Assembly (NCBI GenBank): GCA_944363785.1
Contig: CALVVF010000002.1
Location: forward strand, 65,681 to 129,680
Origin: an uncultured Bacilli bacterium
Lineage (GTDB): Bacteria > Bacillota_I > Bacilli_A > RF39 > UBA660
Direction of reading: 5' to 3'
Length of the DNA: 64,000 bases
Positions 1 to 7,685 of the stretch are shown here, piece by piece. The notes beneath the pieces are model-generated. The model did not search any database and was not told the origin of the DNA. It saw only the letters and a list, made by a program, of their open reading frames with translations. A program made the translations under genes and the position numbers. The first letter of the stretch is position 1; each line of letters begins with the position of its first letter.

Positions 1-1197
1 GAACACCCCGAAATTATTGATGTTGAGGTTATGGCAGGCTTACTCATCGATGTAGCCAAAGTAGAAAATAAGAATGTAGAGTTAAATGTTAGACTAAATC
101 AATTGTGGGGAAAATTTTTCTCAAGTCTATCTGAAAATAATTTAGAAGAAACTACATTAGCGGATACTTTAACGCATTTATTTAAAGGTGCCCGTTCAAA
201 GAAACCAGTTGTTGCTTCAACTCAAGAAAAGGAATGTTTAACAGATTTACTCGCAACCAATTTAAAGATCCAAGAACAGGCTAAAGAACGTGAAGAAGAG
301 CAACAATTACACTTATATAATAATGAAGAAGAGTTCAATGAATTACAAGCAAAATATCAAAAAACTAACTTTTCTACCCCTAATACTCAAACACTAGCCG
401 ATCGCTTATTCAAAGAAATCGAAGTCGCTTACACTAAAGATTTAAGTGAAAGCGTAATTGATGGTGAAAAAGAACCAGAACGAGAAAAAACTGATCAGCC
501 GAACAAAGTTAATCAAGAAGAAATTAACTCATTAATTGGTCGCTTCAATGGTGTCACTAACTTTTTAAATGATCATCCTGAAGAAAACATCAATGCAGTT
601 GAATTAGCAGAATTATTCATGGAAACAGCAAAGATAAACAAGGAAGAACCAGATCAAAACTTACAGAACGCAACTGAACAACTATGGAAGATTGCTTATC
701 CACGTCTAGAAAAGAAAGAAATGGATCAAACAATCGTTGCCGATGTACTCACGACACTTGCCAAAGATGCCATCAATCCTGAAACAAAACTAACTAAAGA
801 AGAAGAGGATTGCCTAAAACGGTTAATCGGAGTAAACTTTTTCATTCAAGGACAAATCAAAAAACGAGAAAATGGCGAAGATTTACGATTATATGATAAT
901 GAAGCTGAGTTCAATGAATTAACCACACTTTATGAAAATACTAGCTTCAGTGATCCTAATGCGGCAATTTATGCAACGAAAATGTTTGAGGAAATCCATA
1001 GTGCCTATGAAGACGGACTTAATCAAAAATTATCACAAGAAGTAGAAACTGAAACCAAAGAACTCACACCAGAACAACAAAGAATAATTGACTATATTGT
1101 TAATCTAATGATTACTGAAGCTGCTCAAGAGATCTATGAAGAAGAACAACAACAAGAAGAAGAACAACAACAAAAACAACAAAAAACATTAAAATAA
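1..1197 (+). CDS. Duplicated-domain acidic protein, 5' end cut by window
   Basis: The reading frame is open from base 1, so the gene begins upstream of the window; the first ATG (31) is internal by context. The protein contains two copies of a domain with a period of about 190 residues: copy one runs from base 1 to about 450 and copy two from about 571 to 1020. Both share a Cys-Leu-x-x-Leu segment, a charged stretch, and LYxNExEFNEL followed by a TxFSxPN-like motif. The C-terminus (from about base 1130) is a Glu/Gln-rich low-complexity tail. There is no signal peptide or membrane segment in the visible part. I do not recognise the family. It is highly charged and probably helical and cytosolic. 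A hairpin terminator follows directly. Confidence 0.75.
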   Translation, partial: EHPEIIDVEVMAGLLIDVAKVENKNVELNVRLNQLWGKFFSSLSENNLEETTLADTLTHLFKGARSKKPVVASTQEKECLTDLLATNLKIQEQAKEREEEQQLHLYNNEEEFNELQAKYQKTNFSTPNTQTLADRLFKEIEVAYTKDLSESVIDGEKEPEREKTDQPNKVNQEEINSLIGRFNGVTNFLNDHPEENINAVELAELFMETAKINKEEPDQNLQNATEQLWKIAYPRLEKKEMDQTIVADVLTTLAKDAINPETKLTKEEEDCLKRLIGVNFFIQGQIKKRENGEDLRLYDNEAEFNELTTLYENTSFSDPNAAIYATKMFEEIHSAYEDGLNQKLSQEVETETKELTPEQQRIIDYIVNLMITEAAQEIYEEEQQQEEEQQQKQQKTLK

Positions 1198-1203
1198 AAG
1201 TAA

Positions 1204-1243
1204 GAAAAAATACGATAGATAAAAGAAAAATCGTATTTTTTTT
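1204..1243 (+). terminator. Rho-independent terminator after the duplicated-domain gene
   Basis: The inverted repeat AAAAATACGA / TCGTATTTTT (about 1206-1215 and 1231-1240) is followed by a T run. Confidence 0.75.
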
Positions 1244-1284
1244 CTTGTACGTGAATACAAGTGTACACGTTTAAGTGAAAAAAA

Positions 1285-1313
1285 TTGACATAGTAACCAA
1301 AAAACACTATAAT
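1285..1313 (+). promoter_or_regulatory. Consensus sigma-A promoter
   Basis: A perfect -35 TTGACA (1285-1290) and a perfect -10 TATAAT (1308-1313) are separated by 17 bp. It drives the amber-interrupted gene at 1349, whose SD (AAAGGGGG, about 1333-1339) lies just downstream. Confidence 0.85.
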
Positions 1314-1348
1314 ATGGGCCATATTCATTTAAAAGGGGGAAAAATAAA

Positions 1349-1981
1349 ATGAATAATGAAAAAATATTAGCTAGTTATATGGAAAATCTAGACAAATTGA
1401 GAATGTTTGGATTTTCAATTGCTTATTGTGGAGAGTAGGAACCATTTATTGTCATGTTGAACGAAGAAAAGGCTACATTGTGTTCAGCACAAATTATAAA
1501 AGGACTTGATCAATGCAACATTAAATATACATTAGTAAGTCCATATTGTGAAGATACAAAGATTTTTTATGACAATGTAAATGAAGTAATTGCGACAGTA
1601 AAAGGTATGCCATTATCACCTGTTAAAGATCTTTCTATAAAAGATTTACCAATTATATCAGATGATGAAGCTTCAAAAATAAAACCAGGTAAAAGCATTT
1701 ATCAATATTTCAGAATGGACAATCAAGAAAGTACTAAATTTGAAGGACAGCGAAAAATCTATTATGGAACTTCAGGACTAGAAACGGAGTTTGATATAGG
1801 TAGTATGGAAGCAGAATATAGAGCTTATCAAATGAGTGATTTAGCCCAAAAGATTTACAGTAAAAAAGTAGAGAGATTAAGCGAAATGCCTAAAGAAGTA
1901 AAAATGCTTGTCTTTGATGAATATGAACAAGGAACTTTAGAAAGCAGAATGGAACAATATAAGAAATTCATGAATAGATAA
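1349..1981 (+). pseudogene. Hypothetical protein gene interrupted by an in-frame TAG codon
   Basis: The ATG at 1349 has a consensus promoter and a strong Shine-Dalgarno (SD). Its frame reads 29 codons to TAG at 1436-1438, and the same frame then continues without another stop to 1981 (175 codons from the ATG at 1454). There is no SD before ATG 1454, so the downstream part looks like the body of one ~210-codon gene split by a nonsense codon. The joined protein would start with a short helix, then a Phe-Ser-Ile-Ala-Tyr strand meeting the amber codon, and a second strand after it. No family is recognised. TAG is an ordinary stop elsewhere in the window, so genome-wide recoding is unlikely. Alternatives are a 29-residue leader peptide plus a reinitiating gene, or a sequencing error. 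Confidence 0.6.
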
Positions 1982-2040
1982 TATCTATTATGATAAAAAA
2001 CATTAAATTTCATGGTATTTTTATATTTCGAATAACATCA

Positions 2041-2077
2041 AAAAAAAGAGAAATTTGACAAAAATTCTCTTTTTTGC
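2041..2077 (+). terminator. Rho-independent terminator overlapping the next promoter
   Basis: AAAAAGAGAA / TTCTCTTTTT form a stem with a T run. The loop contains TTGACA, the -35 box of the following promoter. Confidence 0.7.
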
Positions 2078-2083
2078 TAGAAT
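2055..2083 (+). promoter_or_regulatory. Sigma-A promoter nested in the upstream terminator
   Basis: TTGACA (2055-2060), a 17-bp spacer and TAGAAT (2078-2083). It feeds the ankyrin-type gene. Confidence 0.75.
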
Positions 2084-2116
2084 AGTAAACTGTCCCGTGT
2101 ATAAGAGGTGTTTTAT

Positions 2117-2812
2117 ATGTTTTATGATGTCGATAAGGCAATGAGGGCAGTTGAAGAAGAACCGTCCCTGATTTTTGAACTTATCAAAGAAGGTCACATC
2201 GATCTTGTAGATAGGTTGCTAAAGAGAAAGAAAGTAGACATAAACACTTGCGATGATGCAGGTAACAGTGTTTTAGTAAGATTACTAAGACATGGAGACT
2301 ATGATGTAGTACTTAACCATATGGGAAATAAAGACTGGGATGTAAACCATCAAAACTTAGATGGAAATACATTCGCCCATTACTTAGTTTCCATTAATTA
2401 TGTCAATGTCATAGAAATAATCAAAAAATTAAAGAAAAATAAAGAATTTATGCCTAATATTAAAAATAATAAAGGGCAAACAATTTTAGATAAGTCAATC
2501 AATGATAATTATATCTATACAACAGTTAAAATTCTAGAAGACGATAGATTTGATAACATTGATATCGTATCGTTTAAACATTTATATGATACGTATATTA
2601 AAAGTAATAAATACGGGAAATATTCAAAAATTAATAATCTAGAAGTCATCTTAGATAGTTTAACTGAAAAGAATTTATTGCCTAGGATGGAAAAAGTAGT
2701 AAGCTTTATTCAAAATAATTTGGATAAAATTAAAGAAGAAGTGTTAACTAGTCAAAAATCCGTTTGTATGGATAATATGATTAATCATGTATTGAAAGAA
2801 GATAATGCGTAA
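2117..2812 (+). CDS. Ankyrin-repeat-like protein
   Basis: This 231-residue protein has ankyrin-like features: a repeated helix-turn-helix pattern with VNHQNLDGNTFAHYLV and NIKNNKGQTILDKSI, each with the Asp/Lys-x-x-Gly-x-T core, preceded by a first unit with INTCDDAGNSVL. The C-terminal third is helical and charged. There is no signal peptide, so it is probably a cytosolic protein-binding scaffold. The start is ATG 2117 because AGAGGTG (2104-2110) lies six bases before it. The in-frame GTG at 2108 lies inside that SD and is unlikely. Its own promoter and a terminator overlapping its stop make it monocistronic. The partner is unknown. Confidence 0.75.
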   Translation: MFYDVDKAMRAVEEEPSLIFELIKEGHIDLVDRLLKRKKVDINTCDDAGNSVLVRLLRHGDYDVVLNHMGNKDWDVNHQNLDGNTFAHYLVSINYVNVIEIIKKLKKNKEFMPNIKNNKGQTILDKSINDNYIYTTVKILEDDRFDNIDIVSFKHLYDTYIKSNKYGKYSKINNLEVILDSLTEKNLLPRMEKVVSFIQNNLDKIKEEVLTSQKSVCMDNMINHVLKEDNA

Positions 2813-2828
2813 TTGCATTATCTTTTTT
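2801..2828 (+). terminator. Rho-independent terminator overlapping the stop codon
   Basis: A perfect 8-bp stem GATAATGC / GCATTATC (2801-2808 and 2815-2822), a 6-base loop and a T run. The left arm is the end of the coding sequence. Confidence 0.85.
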
Positions 2829-2855
2829 CTAGAAAAGAAAATAAATCATTCTATT

Positions 2856-2883
2856 TAGACAGTAGATGTGGTATGATTATTAC
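2856..2883 (+). promoter_or_regulatory. Possible promoter of miaB-ymcA
   Basis: TAGACA (2856-2861), a 16-bp spacer and TATTAC (2878-2883). The match is moderate. Confidence 0.4.
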
Positions 2884-2923
2884 CAGTAAGTAAACAAGTA
2901 TTAATGAAAAGAGGGGAGTAAAT

Positions 2924-4339
2924 ATGCAATTACCAAATTATAAAGAAGCAAGTAAGAGAAGTAGAGAAAAAGTAGAAAAAGAACAATATCATTTACCTGT
3001 AGAAGATAAAAATATAGGGAATAATAAGACGTATTATTTAAAAACTTATGGTTGCCAAATGAACGAACACGATAGTGAAAATATAAAAGCTATTTTAGAA
3101 GAGATGGGATTTCAGGAAATCGATAACTACGAGCATGCGGATTTAGTTTTATTAAATACTTGTTCTATTCGTGAAAATGCTCATAATAAAGCATTTGGTA
3201 TGTTAGGTAGATTAAAACACTTAAAACAAGAAAGACCAGATATAGTCATTGGACTATGTGGATGCATGGCTCAAGAAGAGGGCGTAGTTGCAGAAATCTT
3301 AGAACGTTATCCTCAAGTTAATTTTGTTTTTGGTACCCATAATCTTCATCGTTTACCGATCATTTTGAAAAAATATCTCGATACGCATAAACAAGAGATT
3401 GAAGTCTTTAGTAAAGAAGGAAATTTGATAGAGGGAATGCCAGTTAAACGAATGAGTGCGTATAAAGCCTATGTGAATATCATCTATGGTTGTGATAAAT
3501 TCTGTACGTACTGTATTGTTCCCTACACCCGTGGTAAGCAACGTAGTAGAAGAAAAGAAGATATTATTAAAGAAGTAGAAACATTAGTAAAAGAAGGGTA
3601 TCAAGAAGTAACTTTACTAGGACAAAATGTAAATGCCTATGGAAAAGATTTAGAAGAAGAATATGGAATGGAAAATCTTCTTGAAGATATCGCTAAAACC
3701 AATATTCCACGTATTCGTTTCATGACTAGTCATCCTTGGGACTTTACTGACAAAATGATCGAAGTGATTGCCAAATATCCTAATATTATGAAAGCCATTC
3801 ATTTACCTGTTCAATCTGGAAGTAGTCGTATCTTAAGAAAAATGGGACGAAGATATACTAAAGAAAGTTATTTAGAACTATTTGATAAGATAAAAAGGAC
3901 AATTCCTGATGTCAGTATTTCTACAGATATTATCGTTGGTTTTCCTGGAGAAACAGAAGAAGATTTTATGGATACCTTAGATCTAGTTAAACATTGTCGT
4001 TTTGATAATGCCTTTACCTTTATTTATTCCCCTCGTGAAAATACTCCAGCTAGCCGTTTAGTAGATAATACTTCACTTGAAGAAAAAGAAGATCGTCTCC
4101 AACGACTAAATCAAATAGTAAATCAATATTTCTTAGAAAATAATCAAAAGAAAGTTGGAACAGTAGAACGAGTATTAGTAGAAGACCATAATGAAAATGG
4201 AAAAACAGATCTATTTGGTTATACAGAAAGCAATAAATTAATCAATTTTAATGGTTCAGCAGATTATATTGGAAAAATTATTCCAGTTAAAGTAACTGAA
4301 ACTAAAACCTGGAGCTTGGATGACGAAATCTATAAATAA
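2924..4339 (+). CDS. miaB: tRNA-2-methylthio-N6-dimethylallyladenosine synthase
   Basis: MiaB is a radical-SAM methylthiotransferase that converts i6A37 to ms2i6A37 in tRNAs reading UNN codons. The 471 residues are normal for the family. An N-terminal UPF0004 domain has the three auxiliary-cluster cysteines (in TYGCQMNEHDSE, NTCSIRENA and GLCGCMAQE). The radical-SAM CxxxCxxC is in YGCDKFCTYCIVPYTRG, and a C-terminal TRAM-like domain follows. The SD is GAGGGGAG before ATG 2924. It overlaps ymcA by 20 bases, so the two are translationally coupled. The miaB-ymcA-cotE order matches Bacillus subtilis (ymcB-ymcA-cotE). Confidence 0.95.
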   Translation: MQLPNYKEASKRSREKVEKEQYHLPVEDKNIGNNKTYYLKTYGCQMNEHDSENIKAILEEMGFQEIDNYEHADLVLLNTCSIRENAHNKAFGMLGRLKHLKQERPDIVIGLCGCMAQEEGVVAEILERYPQVNFVFGTHNLHRLPIILKKYLDTHKQEIEVFSKEGNLIEGMPVKRMSAYKAYVNIIYGCDKFCTYCIVPYTRGKQRSRRKEDIIKEVETLVKEGYQEVTLLGQNVNAYGKDLEEEYGMENLLEDIAKTNIPRIRFMTSHPWDFTDKMIEVIAKYPNIMKAIHLPVQSGSSRILRKMGRRYTKESYLELFDKIKRTIPDVSISTDIIVGFPGETEEDFMDTLDLVKHCRFDNAFTFIYSPRENTPASRLVDNTSLEEKEDRLQRLNQIVNQYFLENNQKKVGTVERVLVEDHNENGKTDLFGYTESNKLINFNGSADYIGKIIPVKVTETKTWSLDDEIYK

Positions 4340-4664
4340 AGAAATATTAAAAAAAATAGATGAATTAATAGAAGAGATAAAAAATAGTACTGAATTTCAA
4401 GACTATAGACAATTAACTCAAAAAATAGAGAAAAATCAAAAAATTAAAGATAAAATAAAACGACTCAAACAAATTCAAAAAGAATTAGTAAAAAGAGAGT
4501 CAGAGCATAAAGAAACAAAAGAATATTTAAATGAATGGAATCAAATAAGACAAGAATTAAATGAAATTCCCCTATATCATGATTGGAAAGAAATACAAGA
4601 AAAACTGAATGATGATTGTGAAATGATTAAAAAAAGATTACAAGCTTGTCTGGATCAAAATTAA
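4320..4664 (+). CDS. ymcA: YlbF/YmcA family regulator
   Basis: A 114-residue all-helical protein of the com_ylbF (YlbF/YmcA) type, with an extended charged helix (QKIEKNQKIKDKIKRLKQ) and a short C-terminal helix. In B. subtilis YmcA forms the Y-complex with YlbF and YaaT, which directs RNase Y to certain transcripts and influences sporulation, competence and biofilm. The assignment rests on size, helical pattern and its position right after miaB, where ymcA sits in Bacillus. Its start lies inside the miaB end, with GGAG about nine bases upstream. The last residues contain a Cys but no clear cluster motif. It could be the YlbF paralogue instead. Confidence 0.75.
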   Translation: MTKSINKEILKKIDELIEEIKNSTEFQDYRQLTQKIEKNQKIKDKIKRLKQIQKELVKRESEHKETKEYLNEWNQIRQELNEIPLYHDWKEIQEKLNDDCEMIKKRLQACLDQN

Positions 4665-4670
4665 TAGAAT

Positions 4671-4704
4671 AAAAAAGAATCTTATCATACAAGATTCTTT
4701 TTCT
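4671..4704. terminator. Bidirectional terminator between ymcA and cotE
   Basis: AAGAATCTT / AAGATTCTT with A-rich left and T-rich right flanks. It can serve both convergent genes. Confidence 0.8.
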
Positions 4705-4713
4705 GTTTAAGAA

Positions 4714-5256
4714 TTAATCTAAATATTCTTCTTTTACTTGTTCATCGATATCTTTCTCAGCTTTTTTTACTTCTTCTTCGGTATTGTCATCGTCGATAAT
4801 ATCCCATGGATCTTCTTCTTCATCATAAGCGATTTTTACTTTAGTATCGCCAACAACTTCAATGCCAAGCTCTTTTTCTACCGTATATTCAATTCTATTA
4901 TCGACAATTTCTGCTCTTGTACAGGTAGGCTGTTTTAAACTTCTAATGATGACCTCTTCATTGGTAATATCTCCCTCAGATCGTTTCGGAACTACTACAC
5001 TTTCTAAATAAGTAGTACTTTTTTTGACTACTTCAGTTTTTGTATCGTTCATACAGGAATACCAAATATTGATATCGTAGTTTCCTTCTATATTGATCTT
5101 ATCCCCATTTTTATATCCTTTAAAATTGTGATTAATCACCCAACAGCCAAGAATAGTAGTAGGAACTATTTCTGGAGTAATTGCTTCTGTCGTCGTAAAA
5201 GTTTTCTTTCCTTTGCCTAGAATAGCTTTTGTTACTATTTCTTTGTAATTAGCCAT
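4714..5256 (-). CDS. cotE: Outer spore coat morphogenetic protein CotE
   Basis: 180 residues, the usual CotE length. CotE is made in the mother cell and directs outer-coat assembly around the forespore. Features seen: N-terminal YKEIVTKAILGKGKK, then ILGCWVINHNFKGY, IEGNYDINIWYSC, TKTEVVKKSTTY, LKQPTC, then ELGIEVVGDTKVKI and an acidic C-terminal tail rich in Asp/Glu. All of these match the Bacillus CotE layout in order. The SD AGAGGAGG lies just before ATG (5256). It is convergent with ymcA, whereas in B. subtilis it is co-directional. An AATGTATG (5276-5283, read on the minus strand as CATACATT) resembles a sigma-E -10 box, but it sits too close to the SD to be a confident promoter. Confidence 0.92.
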   Translation of the reverse strand: MANYKEIVTKAILGKGKKTFTTTEAITPEIVPTTILGCWVINHNFKGYKNGDKINIEGNYDINIWYSCMNDTKTEVVKKSTTYLESVVVPKRSEGDITNEEVIIRSLKQPTCTRAEIVDNRIEYTVEKELGIEVVGDTKVKIAYDEEEDPWDIIDDDNTEEEVKKAEKDIDEQVKEEYLD

Positions 5257-5501
5257 AATATTCCTCCTCTAGTTTAATGTATGCGAGAAATAGATATTTG
5301 TTGATAGAAAAGGAAAAGACTAAGTTCAAAGAAATAAAAGAAGATGACTTTTAAGATAATCGTTAATTTCTTAGATAAAATTACTAATTATTGATATATA
5401 TTAATAGGATAAAAATGATGAGATTGATTGAAGAAAACTCACTACTAACTAGTTTAAACCCACTAATTATTCTAAAAAAAGTAACTGTTAACAAAAAAAG
5501 G
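5257..5501. other. Intergenic AT-rich region between cotE and the rpsP promoter
   Basis: No open frame with an SD is seen. It must hold the cotE control region on the minus strand; apart from the sigma-E-like -10 mentioned under cotE nothing is recognised. Confidence 0.5.
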
Positions 5502-5530
5502 TTGACACCATTTAAAAATAGGGTTATAAT
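5502..5530 (+). promoter_or_regulatory. Consensus promoter of rpsP-khpA
   Basis: TTGACA (5502-5507), a 17-bp spacer and TATAAT (5525-5530): a perfect match with perfect spacing. Confidence 0.9.
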
Positions 5531-5561
5531 GAACTTGTAAATGGAAATGGAGGGAAACATT

Positions 5562-5828
5562 ATGGCAGTAAAATTAAGACTTACAAGAATGGGTGCTAAG
5601 AAAAGACCTACTTACCGTATCGTAGCTAGTGATTCTAGAGTAAAACGCGATGGTCAATACCTTGAACTAATTGGAACCTATAATCCTATCGCTAAAGAAA
5701 CAAAAATAAATGAAGAAGTAGCTTTAAAATGGTTAAGAACTGGTGCACAACCTTCTGACACAGTAAGAAATTTATTATCAAAAGCAGGAGTCATGAAGAA
5801 ATTTGCCGAAGAAAAACAAGGGAAATAG
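5562..5828 (+). CDS. rpsP: 30S ribosomal protein bS16
   Basis: 88 residues. bS16 is an assembly protein of the 30S subunit body. Family features: N-terminal [23 protein letters not shown], then [14 protein letters not shown] and [21 protein letters not shown]. The ATG at 5562 is chosen because GGAGGG (5549-5554) is seven bases before it; the earlier in-frame ATG at 5541 lies upstream of the SD. khpA follows after 3 bases, as in Bacillus, where this operon goes on to rimM and trmD. Those two genes are not next here. Confidence 0.96.
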   Translation: MAVKLRLTRMGAKKRPTYRIVASDSRVKRDGQYLELIGTYNPIAKETKINEEVALKWLRTGAQPSDTVRNLLSKAGVMKKFAEEKQGK

Positions 5829-5831
5829 AAC

Positions 5832-6080
5832 ATGAATGTAGTAGAATTAACCGAATTTATAGTAAAGTCATTAGTAAAGAATACTGAAAATGTCTCAGTA
5901 AAAGAATTTGAAAGTGACGATGAAAATACTATTTTAATTCAAGTTTTAATTGATCAAGAAGATATGGGAAGAGTAATTGGTAAAGGCGGTAAGATTGCCA
6001 ATAGTCTAAGAACCCTAGTACAAGCTAGTAGTTATCTTCAAGAAAATAAGAAAATAAGAATCGATATTGACAATTTCTAA
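5832..6080 (+). CDS. khpA: KH-domain RNA-binding protein KhpA
   Basis: An 82-residue single KH-domain protein with the RNA-binding GxxG loop in RVIGKGGKIANSLRTLV. KhpA binds RNA, usually as a partner of KhpB, and affects cell division and elongation in related Firmicutes. It follows rpsP directly, as in most Bacillota. The end of the gene forms the left arm of a terminator. Confidence 0.92.
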   Translation: MNVVELTEFIVKSLVKNTENVSVKEFESDDENTILIQVLIDQEDMGRVIGKGGKIANSLRTLVQASSYLQENKKIRIDIDNF

Positions 6081-6096
6081 ATCGATTCTTTTTTTA
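6056..6096 (+). terminator. Terminator of rpsP-khpA
   Basis: AAGAATCGAT (6056-6065) and ATCGATTCTT (6081-6090), a 15-base loop containing the stop codon, then a T run. Confidence 0.8.
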
Positions 6097-6206
6097 TGCC
6101 CTAGGAGTCCTTTTTAGTAAAAAATCTACAACCGTGCTTTTTCCTAAATTAAGTTCCTAGGAGAATAAGCCGATCTTATCTTTGGACACAACCACTAACA
6201 ATAGTT

Positions 6207-6701
6207 TTATGAAATGATCCGATAATTAATCGTTAAAAGGATATCAAGAATAAATAAACCTAGTAGAATATAGATAATAAAATTCGGAATTTTTTTTATA
6301 ACCAACTCAGTAATTGGCTTTAAAAGATAAATAATAACAATACTAGCAATTCCCCAAACAAGAGCCATATCCAAAGAAGTATAAAGCCCAATAGGAAAAT
6401 GATGATCTTGATAATTCCAAAATACACGGTGGAAAATAAGTTGAATCAAATAACCACCAATAAACTCGATACTAGCTAAGATAATCGCACTAGTAAAAAA
6501 TAATAAAATAGGCATCAAATACTTATTGGGATGAAACCACTTTTTTAAAGAAGAATAAATAAAAATAATTAAACATACACCTACACCATAGATAGGTGTC
6601 CAATAACCATATAAAATTCCACTTTCATATTCAACTGCGATAAATGATTCGATAAAATGCCCTAAAATAGAATACAAAAAGAAAATCTTCAAATAATACA
6701 T
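6207..6701 (-). CDS. Putative ABC-transporter permease of the CmpB family (PF06541-type)
   Basis: 164 residues with about five hydrophobic segments and no cleavable signal. Family-like motifs: GHFIESF near the N-terminus, YGYWTPIYGVG, ILASIEFIGGYLIQLIFHRVFWNY and SLDMALVWGI. These match the integral-membrane family once annotated as ABC transporter type IV / CmpB; a transport role has not been shown for most members. It is divergent from cdsA and no ATPase gene is nearby. The SD is GGTGAG before ATG 6701. Confidence 0.75.
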   Translation of the reverse strand: MYYLKIFFLYSILGHFIESFIAVEYESGILYGYWTPIYGVGVCLIIFIYSSLKKWFHPNKYLMPILLFFTSAIILASIEFIGGYLIQLIFHRVFWNYQDHHFPIGLYTSLDMALVWGIASIVIIYLLKPITELVIKKIPNFIIYILLGLFILDILLTINYRIIS

Positions 6702-6755
6702 AGTTAACTCACCGTTATTAGTATGGAAAAAAATTTTTTAATTATGATAAATTTG

Positions 6756-6784
6756 TTGTAGTTAAATACTAGTTGTATTATAAT
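6756..6784 (+). promoter_or_regulatory. Promoter of cdsA-rseP
   Basis: TTGTAG (6756-6761), a 17-bp spacer and TATAAT (6779-6784). Confidence 0.6.
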
Positions 6785-6869
6785 AATAAAGTATAGGATG
6801 GAAAGTATTGAAACAATATTTACATGAATAAAAATATAGGACAATGAAGTAAAAGTTGGAGGTATGATC

Positions 6870-7676
6870 ATGAAAAAAAGAATATTAGGGGCAATTATTA
6901 TTTTGGCAGTTGTTTTGCCTATATTAATCAAGGGTGGAATCTTTTTCGCGCTATTATCATTGATTTTAGGTCTACTGGCATTCAAAGAGCTATATGATAT
7001 TAAATATAAAGATGGGGAGAAGAAAATTCCTTTTCTATTACAGTTATTATCGTATCTATGTGTAGCCTTTTTAATCATGAATAATTATGATTCTAAAGAA
7101 ATGTTGATTACATTGGATTATCGTGTACTCAGTTTATTCCTGATTACCTATATCTTGCCTGTTGTCATAATGGATAATCAAAAAAAATATAATATAGAAG
7201 ATGCCATGTATTTATTAGCTAGTAGTATTTTTATTGGTTTAGCATTTAATCTTTTGATTCTGATAAGAAATTACTCGCTACTACACATTCTTTATCTCTT
7301 TATTATTACTGTCATGACAGACACTTTTGCCTTATTTACTGGCATGTTAGTTGGAAAACATCCATTAGCTAAAAAAATATCACCAAAGAAGACAATAGAA
7401 GGATTGGTTGGTGGTACGATAATGGGCGTATTTACCGCTTGTACTTTTTATCTAACCGTAATTAATCCCGATATAAATATTGCTTATTTAATCATCATAA
7501 CATTGACATTATCCCTCATGGGACAATTGGGAGACTTAGTATTTTCATCAATTAAAAGACATTATGGTAAAAAGGATTTTTCTAATCTAATACCAGGTCA
7601 TGGAGGAATATTAGATCGTTTTGATAGTATCATCTTTGTCGTTATTACAACGATATTATTTATAGCAGTTATATAA
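6870..7676 (+). CDS. cdsA: Phosphatidate cytidylyltransferase
   Basis: CdsA makes CDP-diacylglycerol from phosphatidic acid and CTP in the membrane, the branch point to phosphatidylglycerol and cardiolipin. The 268 residues contain about seven to eight membrane segments and the signature near the C-terminus: SPKKTIEGLVGG, then GQLGDLVFSSIKRHYGKKDFS and PGHGGILDRFDS with the conserved Asp residues. ATG 6870 is used because GGAGG (6858-6862) is seven bases upstream; ATG 6864 would be too close. rseP follows after nine bases, as in Bacillus. Confidence 0.95.
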   Translation: MKKRILGAIIILAVVLPILIKGGIFFALLSLILGLLAFKELYDIKYKDGEKKIPFLLQLLSYLCVAFLIMNNYDSKEMLITLDYRVLSLFLITYILPVVIMDNQKKYNIEDAMYLLASSIFIGLAFNLLILIRNYSLLHILYLFIITVMTDTFALFTGMLVGKHPLAKKISPKKTIEGLVGGTIMGVFTACTFYLTVINPDINIAYLIIITLTLSLMGQLGDLVFSSIKRHYGKKDFSNLIPGHGGILDRFDSIIFVVITTILFIAVI

Positions 7677-7685
7677 GGAGGCCTC

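Noticed and set aside
1349-1981. Genome-wide amber recoding (for example pyrrolysine)
   Set aside because: Many well-supported genes in the window end in TAG, and no PylT-like tRNA is present.
5276-5283. Sigma-E-like -10 (CATACATT on the minus strand) in front of cotE
   Set aside because: The sequence fits, but it would put the transcript start inside or at the SD and no matching -35 is found at the right distance.
6704-7078. 124-residue minus-strand frame opposite cdsA
   Set aside because: It is antisense to the well-supported cdsA and has no SD or family features.
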